A stretch of DNA of 64,000 nucleotides from Opitutales bacterium (GTDB lineage: Bacteria > Verrucomicrobiota > Verrucomicrobiia > Opitutales > UBA953), in contig JAGBIL010000044.1 of NCBI GenBank assembly GCA_017935025.1, positions 1 to 64,000 on the forward strand, read 5' to 3'. The position numbers were made by a program, and so were the translations under genes. This document shows positions 34,016 through 43,204 of the stretch, piece after piece (position 1 is the first letter of the stretch; each line of letters begins with the position of its first letter). The notes beneath the pieces are model-generated. The model ran no database searches, had not been told where the DNA came from, and was given only the letters and a program-made list of their open reading frames with translations.

Positions 34016-37000
34016 ATGCTTAAAAAATCCCGTTCGTATGCCTTGGCAACGGCAGCGCTTGCCGCTGTATTTATCGCCCTCTCGCCGATGACGGCTCCGT
34101 CGGTTTTCGCGCAGGCAGCACCTGCACAACCAAAGAAATCGCCGCTCGAACTTGAAGCGGAAGCTGCTTACAAACTCGCTAACGAAAAGAAATATCCGGA
34201 AGCGATCGCGGCCTTTAAAGCGCTTAAAAACGGGAAGTGGAAAGAGTGGCTCGAATCGAATGACATGATTTCGGCGATCGACTACCAGATTGCCGCGTGC
34301 CTCATCGCCCAGAAAAACTGGACGGCGGCGGAAGCGGAGCTCAAAAACTTTATCGAAAAATATCCGAAAGATCCGCAGTTGACGGATGTGCGCCTCTCGC
34401 TCGTGAGTTGCTACATTCAACAGGAGCGCTGGGAAGATGCGCGCGTTGCCGTGGACGCGATTTTGAAATGGCTTGAACGCAATCCGAATCCGGGGCTCGC
34501 AATCAAGGCGATGCTCGCCCGCGTGGACTTGCTCCAACGCGAAGGCGCGGCAAAGGACAAGGCGGGAACGAAACCACCGGACGGTGTTGACAGTTGGGAA
34601 AAACTCGCTTTGGCAACGAGCGCCCAAAACCTTTACAGCCTGACGAACAACAACATCAACTCAGCGGAAATGATTGAAGCCCGCCAGAAGCTCATCAACA
34701 TTTACCGCAAGCTCGGCCGTATCGGCGAAGCAAACGCGCTGAAGGAAAAGGTCGATGCGTATATTTCCGGAAAGGGCGGGGCGCTTGATCCCGCGAGTCT
34801 GATTCGCTCGAATATGCAAAATCTCGAAGTCGGGGACGATTATTTCGGACAGGCGCAGGATATTGATGTCGAAATGGCGAGCGACGAAGAATTTGCGCGC
34901 CGTCAGGAACTTTTCCGTCAGGCTTTGCAAATCTATCAGGGCGTGATGCGTAAAGATGCGCTGATGAAGTGCTTCGGTCCCGCGCTTGAAATGTCGAAAG
35001 CGGCTGTCGAAACCGCCAAGAAGCAGGGCGGCGAAACGCCCGACGAAAAGGCGCAGGCGAAAATCGACAAAGCGGAGGAAGAGCTCGCGCAAATTGAGGA
35101 ATACAAAACCGGATTTGACGAAAACAAGGACTTCGACGCGTTGATTTCCTTCCGCATCGGAGCAAGCTTGATTTCACTCGACCGCTTCTGGGAAGCGTAT
35201 GTCGCATTCGGCGATATTCTCCAGAACCACAAGGATTTCGATCTGCTCAGCACGGCAACGTATTACTACATTCTTACGTTGCGTGCAATGGGGCGCGACG
35301 ACGAAGCGCAGGCGGAATGTAAAAAATTTATTGATACATTTAAGGACAACAAGGAAAAGGGCGACGAACTCGGGCGCGTTGCGCTTTTGCTCGGGCAGAT
35401 CTCTTACGACAAGGGCGATTACAAAGACGCTATCGCACAACTCGAATGGGTGAAGAAGAACGTCCCCAAGCTCCCGCTCGATGTTAATTGCCAGATTGAT
35501 TGGTTCATCATCGCGGCGAACTTCTCCCGTTGCCCGTGGGGGATTTTGAACGACGAGGAAAAAGAATACATCAAAGGCATGGGGAAGCCCGGCTATAAGC
35601 CGAAACTTTCCGCTGAATCTCAAAAAACGCTTTCGCTGATTGATTCGTTCCTCGAAAAGTACCAGACAAATGCGGACTTTTCTCCGGTGGTTGAAGAAAT
35701 GCTCTATCGCCGTGCGTTGCTTTTCTTCTATTCGACGATGTTGCCGGAAACGAAAGCCGCGTTTGAAGTTTACGTCGACAAATATCCGGAAGGACAATTC
35801 ATTCCGGACGCGCGTTACCGCCTCGCCGTCGTGCAGAACGGGATTCGCCCGCCGCAGACGCAGGATGTCATCAGCCGCTGCACGAACTGGATCAAGGATT
35901 ATTTCGATGTCGACGATAAAACGGTGCTGAACTCTCTTGTCGTGCCGAAACTTCGCGACGATGTTTCCGTCAATATCGCGGATTCCGTCGCGTACCAGCT
36001 TCCGGAAGTTTACACGCTTCTCGGGGACGCGAACAAATCTCTTGCGGAAGCGGTGAAAGGCTCCGAAACACGCAAGGGTATCGGAAACAAGAAAATTGCG
36101 AAGTTTACGCAGAGCGACCTTCGCAAGAAGCAAAAATACATGGATGCGAGTGTCGATGCGTACATTCTCGCGGCGAAAACGGCACGCTACAATCCGGACG
36201 CGTTGTATTTTTCTTTGAACGAGCTCGACAAGCAGCTCCCGCAGCTCGAAGGCGGCTACGCACGTTTGCTTGACCTTTACAACACGCTTTACAACTGGGA
36301 TCCGTCCTCCCCGGAAGCTCTGGGCTACCTCTTTAAGAAAGTGGACTACACGGTGCGTAAAGCGCGCTCCGAAGCGCAGAAAATGCCGCAGCCGGAAAAG
36401 CTCGCACACATTGCAAAGGCGCAGGACGAAACCCGCAAAATCATGGCGGATGCGATTTTGAAAAACATCAACGATCCGCGTCAGGACGGCGTTGAAACGT
36501 TGATCGACGACCTCGCGTCCCGTTTTGCCGATAAGGTGAAAAAGCACCCCGCACCGAAAGAAGGCGAAGCCCCGAAACCGCGCGATCCGGACGAATACAC
36601 GGTTGAAAAGGCGGTGGCGGACATGAAAACGCTCTTGAAACTCACGGGAGATACGCAGGCATCGCTCGTCGCGCGTGCCCGCGGTCTCTACGCGGAGTCC
36701 GTGATTTACGACAATCTCGCGTTCCTCAACGCCCGCCGCAATGCGCCCGAAAGCAATCGTCTTGCCTCCAAGCGCGATGACCTCTACCGGAGTTTGGCGA
36801 GCCAGCACAAACCGGACGAACTCAGCCCGATGATTCTTTCCAAGGTCGGTTCCTACCTGCTTGATCGCGGGGACGTAAAGAAGGCGGAAGAATTCTTCCA
36901 ATACGTTTTGGACTTCTACAAGGGATCCGAGTCCGCCGAGTTCTCGTTTGAAGGGGAAGGGCGCATCCTTCTCGATCGCAAGGAATACAAAAAGGCTTAC

Positions 37001-37525
37001 GAGATCTTCAATGAAGCTATTGAAGGCAATGTCGCCTATATGCTTGAGCCGGATCTTCGCCTCGGGCGTGCCCAATCGCTCATTCTGATGTCGGACGCGG
37101 ACGCTTCCGCGCTCAACATCGCCGATCGCCTTGAAAACGCGACGACCGAACTCAACTACATCAAGAGTATCAAGGAATGGCGCGGGCGACCGACGGCGGC
37201 GGCTCTTTACTACCTCGGACAGGTCAAGGAAATGAAGGCCGCTAAGGAAAAAGACCGCACGAAGCGCGAAGATTTGTACAAATCCGCCATCGGCGATTAC
37301 CGCATTTGCTACCTGACGTGGAAAAAGTATCCGGAATTTGCCGCCAAGGCGATGCTCCGCACGGGAATTGTGTTTAAGGATTTCCTCAAGCGCCCGAGCG
37401 ACGGAGTGAACCCGTCCGACGCGGAAGCCGCGAAGTTGCTCTTCCTGCAAATGACGGAGCCCGCGAGCCGCTACAAAGATACGCCGGAAGGCAAAGAAGC
37501 CGCAAAGCTTCTTCAAACCATGTGA
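34016..37525 (+). CDS. Large periplasmic TPR-repeat protein
   Basis: A 1169-residue protein with a Sec signal (cleavage after SVFAQA near residue 35) and TPR-like helical pairs along its length: AAYKLANEKKYPEAIAAFKAL, LAQISYDKGDYKDAIAQLEW-type segments and LLDRGDVKKAEEFFQYVLDF near the end. No enzyme motif. First gene of a run with a second TPR protein, ExbB and two ExbD, all same strand and 23-83 bases apart. In such sets the TPR proteins are thought to be periplasmic partners of the proton-driven motor; that is inferred here from context. Confidence 0.85.
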   Translation: MLKKSRSYALATAALAAVFIALSPMTAPSVFAQAAPAQPKKSPLELEAEAAYKLANEKKYPEAIAAFKALKNGKWKEWLESNDMISAIDYQIAACLIAQKNWTAAEAELKNFIEKYPKDPQLTDVRLSLVSCYIQQERWEDARVAVDAILKWLERNPNPGLAIKAMLARVDLLQREGAAKDKAGTKPPDGVDSWEKLALATSAQNLYSLTNNNINSAEMIEARQKLINIYRKLGRIGEANALKEKVDAYISGKGGALDPASLIRSNMQNLEVGDDYFGQAQDIDVEMASDEEFARRQELFRQALQIYQGVMRKDALMKCFGPALEMSKAAVETAKKQGGETPDEKAQAKIDKAEEELAQIEEYKTGFDENKDFDALISFRIGASLISLDRFWEAYVAFGDILQNHKDFDLLSTATYYYILTLRAMGRDDEAQAECKKFIDTFKDNKEKGDELGRVALLLGQISYDKGDYKDAIAQLEWVKKNVPKLPLDVNCQIDWFIIAANFSRCPWGILNDEEKEYIKGMGKPGYKPKLSAESQKTLSLIDSFLEKYQTNADFSPVVEEMLYRRALLFFYSTMLPETKAAFEVYVDKYPEGQFIPDARYRLAVVQNGIRPPQTQDVISRCTNWIKDYFDVDDKTVLNSLVVPKLRDDVSVNIADSVAYQLPEVYTLLGDANKSLAEAVKGSETRKGIGNKKIAKFTQSDLRKKQKYMDASVDAYILAAKTARYNPDALYFSLNELDKQLPQLEGGYARLLDLYNTLYNWDPSSPEALGYLFKKVDYTVRKARSEAQKMPQPEKLAHIAKAQDETRKIMADAILKNINDPRQDGVETLIDDLASRFADKVKKHPAPKEGEAPKPRDPDEYTVEKAVADMKTLLKLTGDTQASLVARARGLYAESVIYDNLAFLNARRNAPESNRLASKRDDLYRSLASQHKPDELSPMILSKVGSYLLDRGDVKKAEEFFQYVLDFYKGSESAEFSFEGEGRILLDRKEYKKAYEIFNEAIEGNVAYMLEPDLRLGRAQSLILMSDADASALNIADRLENATTELNYIKSIKEWRGRPTAAALYYLGQVKEMKAAKEKDRTKREDLYKSAIGDYRICYLTWKKYPEFAAKAMLRTGIVFKDFLKRPSDGVNPSDAEAAKLLFLQMTEPASRYKDTPEGKEAAKLLQTM

Positions 37526-37548
37526 ACCCCTTCAACTAATTCACGAAA

Positions 37549-38730
37549 ATGAAAAAGAAATTTTTGCAGTTCCTTGCCCTCGCGGCACTTATCGCCGTTC
37601 CCGCAACTTCCGCTTTTGCGCAGGCCGCTCCCGCCGCATCTGCCGTGGGGGATGTGATTAAGGCGAAAGACACGAAAAAGAAAAAGCGTGTTGTCATCAA
37701 ATTCGGTTTTGAAAAACCGGTGCGGCAGACCTGGGAAATCAACTACCCGGAAAAACTGCTTCCTCCCGGTGCCAAGAAACCGAAGGCGAAGCTGACGGCG
37801 GCAAATCTGAAAGATTCTCCGCGCGGGGTTATGGTCGTTAAGGAAAACATCGACCTGCAAACGGGAATGCGTTTTACCGACGAGCTCCCTCTGAAAGACG
37901 TTATCGGCATCATTTGGGAAAACGAAACCCAGCTTAAGGAGGCGCGCAACGAACTTTCGCAGGGCAATCCTGCTGCCGCGCTTGCCACTGCAGAACGCTT
38001 CCTTGCCTTTTTCAAGGACTTAAAGGCTGTCCCCGGTTCGCTCTGGCTTGAAGCCGCCGTGATTAAACTCGACGCACTCGACCTTCAGGAAAACGACGCA
38101 ATCATGGATTCGTTCATTCGCGAACTCCAGGATGCTCCGGGCTGGGAAAAAATCGAAGGACTGCCGGAACGCATCAAGATCGTCCGCCTGCGCCAGCAAC
38201 TCCGCAAGGGAGATTTCCAACGCGTGTTGCGCGATGCGACCGAAATGATGAAAACCGTCGATTCTCCGGAAACGAACGCGCAACTCACGATGCTCAAAGG
38301 ACGTGCGGAATTCAATCTCGGCAAATACGAAGACGCGCTCTACACGTTCCTACGCGTTCCCGTGTTCTACGGCAACCAGACGGAATTCGTTCCCGCGTCG
38401 AAACTCGAAGTCGCCCGTTGCTTTCTCAAACTCGACGGGCCGGACCGTAAGGGGCAGAACCTGCCGAAACTTGCCGAGTCGTACATCATGGAAGTTGTAA
38501 CCGAGTATCCGATGACACCGGAAGCCAAGGAAGCGCTTTCACTCCTGCCGAAGGACAAACAGGCGGAGCTCTCCGCCCGCGATTCCCTCGCGGAAGACCA
38601 GAAGCGCGCTCTTGTCGCCGCTTCTATAGGTTCGTCCGACGCCCCGGCCGAAGCCGTCAGCGACGGAAGTGAAGACCTCATCGTCGAAGACGAAGAAGAA
38701 ATCGAAATTGACGATTCCGACGAAGAATAA
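37549..38730 (+). CDS. Periplasmic TPR-like protein with acidic tail
   Basis: A 393-residue protein with a Sec signal (residues 1-24, ending SAFAQ). A basic, beta-rich part (residues 40-120; KKKKRVVIKFGFEKPVRQTW) is followed by TPR-like helices (NELSQGNPAAALATAERFLAF, KGRAEFNLGKYEDALYTFLRV). The last 25 residues are almost all acidic (VEDEEEIEIDDSDEE). Its gene lies 23 bases behind the large TPR protein, so they are surely co-transcribed. No family name is apparent. Confidence 0.82.
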   Translation: MKKKFLQFLALAALIAVPATSAFAQAAPAASAVGDVIKAKDTKKKKRVVIKFGFEKPVRQTWEINYPEKLLPPGAKKPKAKLTAANLKDSPRGVMVVKENIDLQTGMRFTDELPLKDVIGIIWENETQLKEARNELSQGNPAAALATAERFLAFFKDLKAVPGSLWLEAAVIKLDALDLQENDAIMDSFIRELQDAPGWEKIEGLPERIKIVRLRQQLRKGDFQRVLRDATEMMKTVDSPETNAQLTMLKGRAEFNLGKYEDALYTFLRVPVFYGNQTEFVPASKLEVARCFLKLDGPDRKGQNLPKLAESYIMEVVTEYPMTPEAKEALSLLPKDKQAELSARDSLAEDQKRALVAASIGSSDAPAEAVSDGSEDLIVEDEEEIEIDDSDEE

Positions 38731-38813
38731 ATTCGCCTTGAACTCCAATTTTCTTTTTAATCAAAACCATTATTAATCCCCTCAACCCAAATACCTCTAT
38801 ATTTAAAATCGCT

Positions 38814-39659
38814 ATGAATATGAAATTGCGCAAACTCCTCCCGCTGCTCGTTATCGGAGCGGCACTCGTCCCGACATTCCTGTTCGCGCAGGAAGCCGTT
38901 GAACCCGCCGCAGAAGCGGCAACCGAAGCCGTTTCCGAAGACAGTTTTCTTGATACACTCAAGCAGGGCGGTTGGGTTATGTGGCCGCTCCTGTTTTGCT
39001 CCATTGCGCTTGTTTGGCTTACGGTGGACGGTTATATGCGCTCCATGATCAAGCGTATGTTCCCGCCGGCGCACATCGAACAGATTCGCTCTCTTTTCCA
39101 GAGCGGGGACTACCGCGGAGTTTACGAATTCTGCAAAGCGAATCCCTCCACGCTTTCGGACGTCGTCCGTATGGGGGTGGTCTTCCTTCCGGACGGAAAA
39201 ACAATGACGGAAGAAGCGATTTTCTCGGAAATTTCCCGTATTAAAGCGGGCTTTGACGCGCGTATTTCCTACCTCTCCGTTATCGGGGTTTGCGCTCCGA
39301 TGGTCGGTCTTCTCGGTACGGTTACGGGGATGAAAGGTGCGTTCGGCGCTCTCGGTAAGGAAGGTGTCGGAGGCGGCGGCGCAGGCGAACTCGCCGGCCA
39401 CATCGGGGAAGTTCTCGTCGCTACGGCTTCCGGTCTTGCGGTTTCGATTCCGGCGTTCTTCTTCTTCTACCTCCTCCGCAACCGTATTACGACGGTTCTT
39501 CACGACTTGCAGGAAGTCGTTACCGGTCTCTTCCGTAAGATGCCTTACGAAAAGTTTGAAGGCTATCAGATCGGCGACGAAGAAATCTATGCTGCAATGC
39601 CGAACTGGGTCGCCGCAGAGGAAGGTATCGACGCTCCTGCTGAAGAACAACAGGCTTAA
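38814..39659 (+). CDS. exbB: ExbB/TolQ/MotA-family proton channel protein with signal peptide
   Basis: A 281-residue protein. Unlike E. coli ExbB it begins with a cleavable signal (to LFAQ near residue 25) and an acidic linker. It then has the first membrane span (WVMWPLLFCSIALVWLTVDG), a large cytoplasmic part, and the two conserved spans with ISYLSVIGVCAPMVGLLGTVTGMKGAF and LVATASGLAVSIPAFFFFYL. Signal-bearing ExbB proteins occur in several TonB2-like and PVC/Bacteroidota systems. It pairs with the two ExbD proteins downstream to harvest the proton gradient for work in the periplasm or outer membrane. Confidence 0.93.
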   Translation: MNMKLRKLLPLLVIGAALVPTFLFAQEAVEPAAEAATEAVSEDSFLDTLKQGGWVMWPLLFCSIALVWLTVDGYMRSMIKRMFPPAHIEQIRSLFQSGDYRGVYEFCKANPSTLSDVVRMGVVFLPDGKTMTEEAIFSEISRIKAGFDARISYLSVIGVCAPMVGLLGTVTGMKGAFGALGKEGVGGGGAGELAGHIGEVLVATASGLAVSIPAFFFFYLLRNRITTVLHDLQEVVTGLFRKMPYEKFEGYQIGDEEIYAAMPNWVAAEEGIDAPAEEQQA

Positions 39660-39709
39660 TGGCGCGTTCCCGCGCTTTTCGTTAACTTTTATCTGAAAAG
39701 GATTGACCT

Positions 39710-40177
39710 ATGGCCAGTAGCGGTGGCGGAAATGGCGAGCCGGAATTTCAGATTGCGCCGATGCTCGACGTGCTCTTCGTTTTGCTCATCTTCTTCATGA
39801 GCATTTCGACGTCGCAGATGTTGAAGATCGACACCAGCATTACGCTGCCTGTCGCTTCCAACGGCGCGGAGCCTGACCAGAAAACTAAGGCTAAAGCCGT
39901 GCTCATCAACGTCAGTTGGGACAAAACGCTGGGGCAGCCCATCGTCAAGCTCGACGATACGCTGATCGACATTACGGAGCAGGGGCGCGAAAAAACCGTG
40001 GAAATGATTATTTCCCGTGCGACTAATCCGTACACGAAAGAAATTGACCCCGAGGTTCGCTTCCTCATTCGCGCAGACAGGCAGATTCCGGCAAAATACA
40101 TCAGCCAGGTGCTTATGCTCGCGGCGGACGCGGGAATGGATAACATCGCCTTCACGGGCATGAGTAAGGACGACTAA
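39710..40177 (+). CDS. exbD: ExbD/TolR-family protein 1
   Basis: A 155-residue protein: short cytoplasmic N terminus, one membrane span with the essential aspartate (QIAPMLDVLFVLLIFFM), and a periplasmic domain ending AKYISQVLMLAADAGMDNIAFTG, the conserved ExbD end. AAAGG lies upstream of the ATG. The next gene begins two bases after its stop, so the two ExbD proteins are made together and may form a heterodimer in the ExbB pore. Confidence 0.93.
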   Translation: MASSGGGNGEPEFQIAPMLDVLFVLLIFFMSISTSQMLKIDTSITLPVASNGAEPDQKTKAKAVLINVSWDKTLGQPIVKLDDTLIDITEQGREKTVEMIISRATNPYTKEIDPEVRFLIRADRQIPAKYISQVLMLAADAGMDNIAFTGMSKDD

Positions 40178-40179
40178 TC

Positions 40180-40632
40180 ATGAAAAGAGTTCCAGCGGAA
40201 GAACCGGCAAATCTCGGTTTCCAGATCGCGCCGATGCTTGACGTCGTCTTCGTCATTCTCCTTTACTTCATGGTCTTGGCGGGAACGGCGAAAGTCGAAT
40301 ACGAAATCAAAACCACGCTCCCGGGCTCGGCGGATGTTTCTACCGCCGTTTCCGACGAGTTGCCGCCCGACGAAGTCGTTATCGGCATTTCCGCCGAAGG
40401 AGAAGTTTCTCTCAACGACGACCCGATCGGCCAGCCCGGCGACGTTAAGATGAATGACCTCTATGTGGAAATGCGCAATCTTGCGGATGCCGCGTTGCAG
40501 TCGCAGACGAAAATCATCGTTACCGTTGCTGCCGAAGAAACCGTCGTTTACGACCGTATCATGAACGTGCTCGACGTGCTCGCGAAAGCGAAGATTTCCA
40601 ACGTTACATTCAGCACGACCGAAGGCGAATAA
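40180..40632 (+). CDS. ExbD/TolR-family protein 2
   Basis: A 150-residue ExbD paralogue: FQIAPMLDVVFVILLYFMVLAG with the membrane Asp, and the end VVYDRIMNVLDVLAKAKISNVTFST. It differs clearly from ExbD 1 in the periplasmic part, which is shorter in the middle and more acidic. AAGGA is present before the start. Last gene of the operon, followed by a bidirectional terminator. Confidence 0.92.
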   Translation: MKRVPAEEPANLGFQIAPMLDVVFVILLYFMVLAGTAKVEYEIKTTLPGSADVSTAVSDELPPDEVVIGISAEGEVSLNDDPIGQPGDVKMNDLYVEMRNLADAALQSQTKIIVTVAAEETVVYDRIMNVLDVLAKAKISNVTFSTTEGE

Positions 40633-40652
40633 TTCAAAGGATTCGCTTCCCG

Positions 40653-40710
40653 AAAAAAAAAAAGCGTTCCCGCATGGCGAAAGCCGTTTTTATGCGGGAA
40701 CGCTTTTTTT
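40653..40710. terminator. Bidirectional compound terminator with inverted motif pair
   Basis: AGCGTTCCCGCAT (40663-40675) pairs with ATGCGGGAACGCT (40692-40704) around GGC-GAAA-GCC. A run of A precedes and T follows, so it serves both the exbD operon and the convergent kinase gene. The inner loop matches the tsf terminator. Confidence 0.9.
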
Positions 40711-40713
40711 GTG

Positions 40714-42387
40714 CTAATCTCCTTTGCGGCGGAGAATAATCCACGAAAGCCACGCCGTCCAAATCGCGGCGATAATAAATCCGGCAACGCCGAGGTGGTG
40801 CGTGAATCCGCGCGTTTCGTTCCCGACAAACGAATCCGAGCACACCAAAAGCGCCGACGCAACCAGGAGCGCACCAATGATGAGTGCGAGCGAGAGGCGG
40901 TTGGTAGCCTTGTCAAGTGTCGCCCGCATGGAGCTTAATCCGCGGTGCTCTATTTCGATTTTGGCATCGCCTTTTTCGATTTTCCAAAGAATGCGCTGAA
41001 CCGATTCCGGCATTTCCTTAATGTAGGCAAACTGCCGCTCAATTCCGTGAATCGCGTCGCCGACAAGCGTTTTCGGGTTCCAGCGCTCCATGTAAAGGCG
41101 GTTCAGTGCTTCTTTCGCAAAATGTTGGATGTTGAATTCGGGATCGGCGGCGTGACCGGTTTCCTCCATGACGATGACGGATTTGGCGAGCAACGCGTAG
41201 TCGCGCGGGAGCGGCAGGCTGCAATCGGAAAACACGCGCAACATATCGAAAATCATGTGCCCGAGCGACCCTTCCTTTTGTTCAAAATTCTGGTGTCTCC
41301 GTAGCACAACGGCGATTTCCGATTCCGCTTTCGCTTTGTTGATTCGCTCCGACGGAGGATAGGCTTTTAAAACGACTTGCAAAACTTTTTCCGCGTCGCC
41401 CGCCGCTGCCGCCGCAAAAATATCGGCAAGGAAGTAGCGCATCTTCCGCGAAAGCGTTCCCGCGACGCCCCAGTCGATGAAGCAAACGCGATTGTCCGGC
41501 GTGAGCAGGATGTTTCCGCTGTGCGGATCCGCGTGGAAAAATCCCGCCGTGAAAATCTGGTGAAAAAGGGAACGCGCCCCGCTCGCCGCCGCTTCCGGCG
41601 CGGGAACGCCGCCTTTGCTGGGAGCCACACCGTCAATCCACTGTGAAACAAGCACTCTCGCGGTCGAATACTGCGGAAAAATTTTCGGCGCAAAAACCCC
41701 CGGAAACGGATTCACCGCGTTAAAATGCTCGGAGTTCCGTGCTTCAAAGGAAAAATCCGTTTCCCGCAATACACCGTCGCGAATTTCGGAAAGGATCCCC
41801 GCAAGGTCATAGGACGCGAGTTCGGGAAAGCGCTCGACCGCGCGATCCACAAGCCATACGAGGATTTCAAAATCCCGCGTCATATCCCGCGCCGCGCCCG
41901 GCCTGCGGATTTTCACCGCAACCTCTTCGCCGCTTTTCAGCCGCGCGCGGTAAACTTGCCCGACGCTTCCCGCCGCGGCGGGAACGGTGTCAAACTCGGA
42001 AAAGTACGCATCGATTCCGTTTTCGAGTTCCGCGTTGAAAACAGGCTCGATTTGCGCCCACGGAACGGGCGAAACGCTGTCGCGTAGCTGCTTCAGCTCC
42101 TCAATGAGCGGCGCAGGTAAAATATCCTCGCGCGTGCTGATGATTTGCCCGAATTTGACAAACGTCGGTCCGAGCTCTTCGCAGGTTACGCGGATGCGCC
42201 GCCAAAGCGTTACGCTCTTGTCGGGCTTCGGAATGATGTGCCGAAAAAACGATTTCGGACTGTAAATTTTGTCGATGAGTTCGTTAAACCCGTTGCGCAA
42301 CAGTACGACGAAGATTTCCTTCGCGCGGATACCGTTGCGCAACATCGCAAACGTTTTTAGCGGCGATTTTTTTCGGGTCGAAAACAT
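40714..42387 (-). CDS. UbiB/ABC1-family atypical kinase
   Basis: A 557-residue protein with the UbiB-family features: KxGQ motif in PTFVKFGQIISTREDILP (near residue 75), Ala-rich nucleotide loop AAAGSVGQVYRA, invariant lysine in EVAVKIRRPG, catalytic HADPHSGNI and metal-binding FIDWGVAG. Two membrane spans close the C terminus (about 495-550). Family members support ubiquinone or menaquinone biosynthesis or lipid homeostasis; the quinone used here cannot be told. The next gene upstream encodes a phasin-like protein, a pairing seen for UbiB-like genes in other genomes. Confidence 0.9.
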   Translation of the reverse strand: MFSTRKKSPLKTFAMLRNGIRAKEIFVVLLRNGFNELIDKIYSPKSFFRHIIPKPDKSVTLWRRIRVTCEELGPTFVKFGQIISTREDILPAPLIEELKQLRDSVSPVPWAQIEPVFNAELENGIDAYFSEFDTVPAAAGSVGQVYRARLKSGEEVAVKIRRPGAARDMTRDFEILVWLVDRAVERFPELASYDLAGILSEIRDGVLRETDFSFEARNSEHFNAVNPFPGVFAPKIFPQYSTARVLVSQWIDGVAPSKGGVPAPEAAASGARSLFHQIFTAGFFHADPHSGNILLTPDNRVCFIDWGVAGTLSRKMRYFLADIFAAAAAGDAEKVLQVVLKAYPPSERINKAKAESEIAVVLRRHQNFEQKEGSLGHMIFDMLRVFSDCSLPLPRDYALLAKSVIVMEETGHAADPEFNIQHFAKEALNRLYMERWNPKTLVGDAIHGIERQFAYIKEMPESVQRILWKIEKGDAKIEIEHRGLSSMRATLDKATNRLSLALIIGALLVASALLVCSDSFVGNETRGFTHHLGVAGFIIAAIWTAWLSWIILRRKGD

Positions 42388-42430
42388 CGGAGAAATTTGA
42401 GTTCCCTAAAAAAACTCCGGTGTTTAGCGC

Positions 42431-42781
42431 TTAGCTCTCAACCTCCGGCGCGGGAGCGGCACAGGGCTCTTCTGCGGGAACGCAGCCGAGCTTCGCTTCG
42501 AGCGCCGCGACACGCTGTTCGAGCAAGCTGATACGCTTGGAGCAAGTTACGCTTTCAAGCGCTTCCTCTCCGCGCGCTTTCGCCTTTTCGTAAAACGCCT
42601 TCGCGTCCTCTTCGCCGCGTGTTGCCGCCTTGTCAAAAGCGGCTTTCGCGTCTTCCGCCGAGAGCTTTCCCTTGGTCACCAAATCCGTCAGCGCGGACTT
42701 GACCGCGTCGGCAGACATCACGGTGGCACCGACTCCGGCGAAAAGCGTTTTTCTCAGAGTTTCCTGCAGATTTTCGAGCAT
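42431..42781 (-). CDS. Phasin-like coiled-coil protein
   Basis: A 116-residue protein from the ATG at 42781; a longer frame from 42832 adds an unrelated basic stretch. The sequence LRKTLFAGVGATVMSADAVKSALTDLV, GKLSAEDAKAAFDKAATRGEEDAKAFYEKA and a heptad-like SLLEQRVAALEAKLG match small phasin/PHA-regulator-like proteins (PhaF-like). It ends in a Pro/Ala/Glu tail. Next to the UbiB-like kinase. Polyhydroxyalkanoate genes are not in the window, so a granule role is uncertain. Confidence 0.72.
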   Translation of the reverse strand: MLENLQETLRKTLFAGVGATVMSADAVKSALTDLVTKGKLSAEDAKAAFDKAATRGEEDAKAFYEKAKARGEEALESVTCSKRISLLEQRVAALEAKLGCVPAEEPCAAPAPEVES

Positions 42782-43204
42782 GATTTTTCTTTGTGTTTGG
42801 GGTGAATGAAATTTTTGCGGACGTTCCCGCACACCCCGAATTCTGCACGAAAAATTCGGCGTGGCGAGAATTTATTAGGAAGCGCCACCGCCGGGTGATT
42901 TTGTCCGTTTTTTTTCAACGCAAAGGGCGCAAAGTTTTTTTAACACAAAAAATAAAAGCTCCTTTCTAATTTTTTAAAAAGATAGAAAACAAGAGCGGAA
43001 AGCGCGCGCCGCCCTGTGTAGCAGACTTTGTCCGCACCTCACGAGACGCACCAATCAGAAACAATACCTTGACGGTAGAATTTAGATATTGACTCGATTC
43101 CTGCCTCACGGAAAAATCTCCGTCTCAAAATAAGTCGATTTTTTAGAGCACGCCTCTTTATCGAACTTAAAGTCAAAACTTCTCAAAAAATACACAGTCA
43201 AATT
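42782..43204. other. Intergenic region with the promoter of the 43205 gene
   Basis: No reading frame of note. It has one CGTTCCCGC (about 42823), a CAACGCAAAGGGCGCAAAG phrase seen in several repeat elements, an AT-rich stretch around 42950-42990, and the PEP-CTERM promoter at 43065-43117. Confidence 0.7.
43065..43117 (+). promoter_or_regulatory. PEP-CTERM promoter with TACC-N5-GGTA dyad and fixed 17-bp spacer
   Basis: TACC (43065-43068), five bases, GGTA (43074-43077), 11 bases, TTGACT (43089-43094), a 17-bp mixed-sequence spacer without a T-tract, and AAAAAT (43112-43117). This copy shows what the promoter looks like without the slippery tract. Confidence 0.65.
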
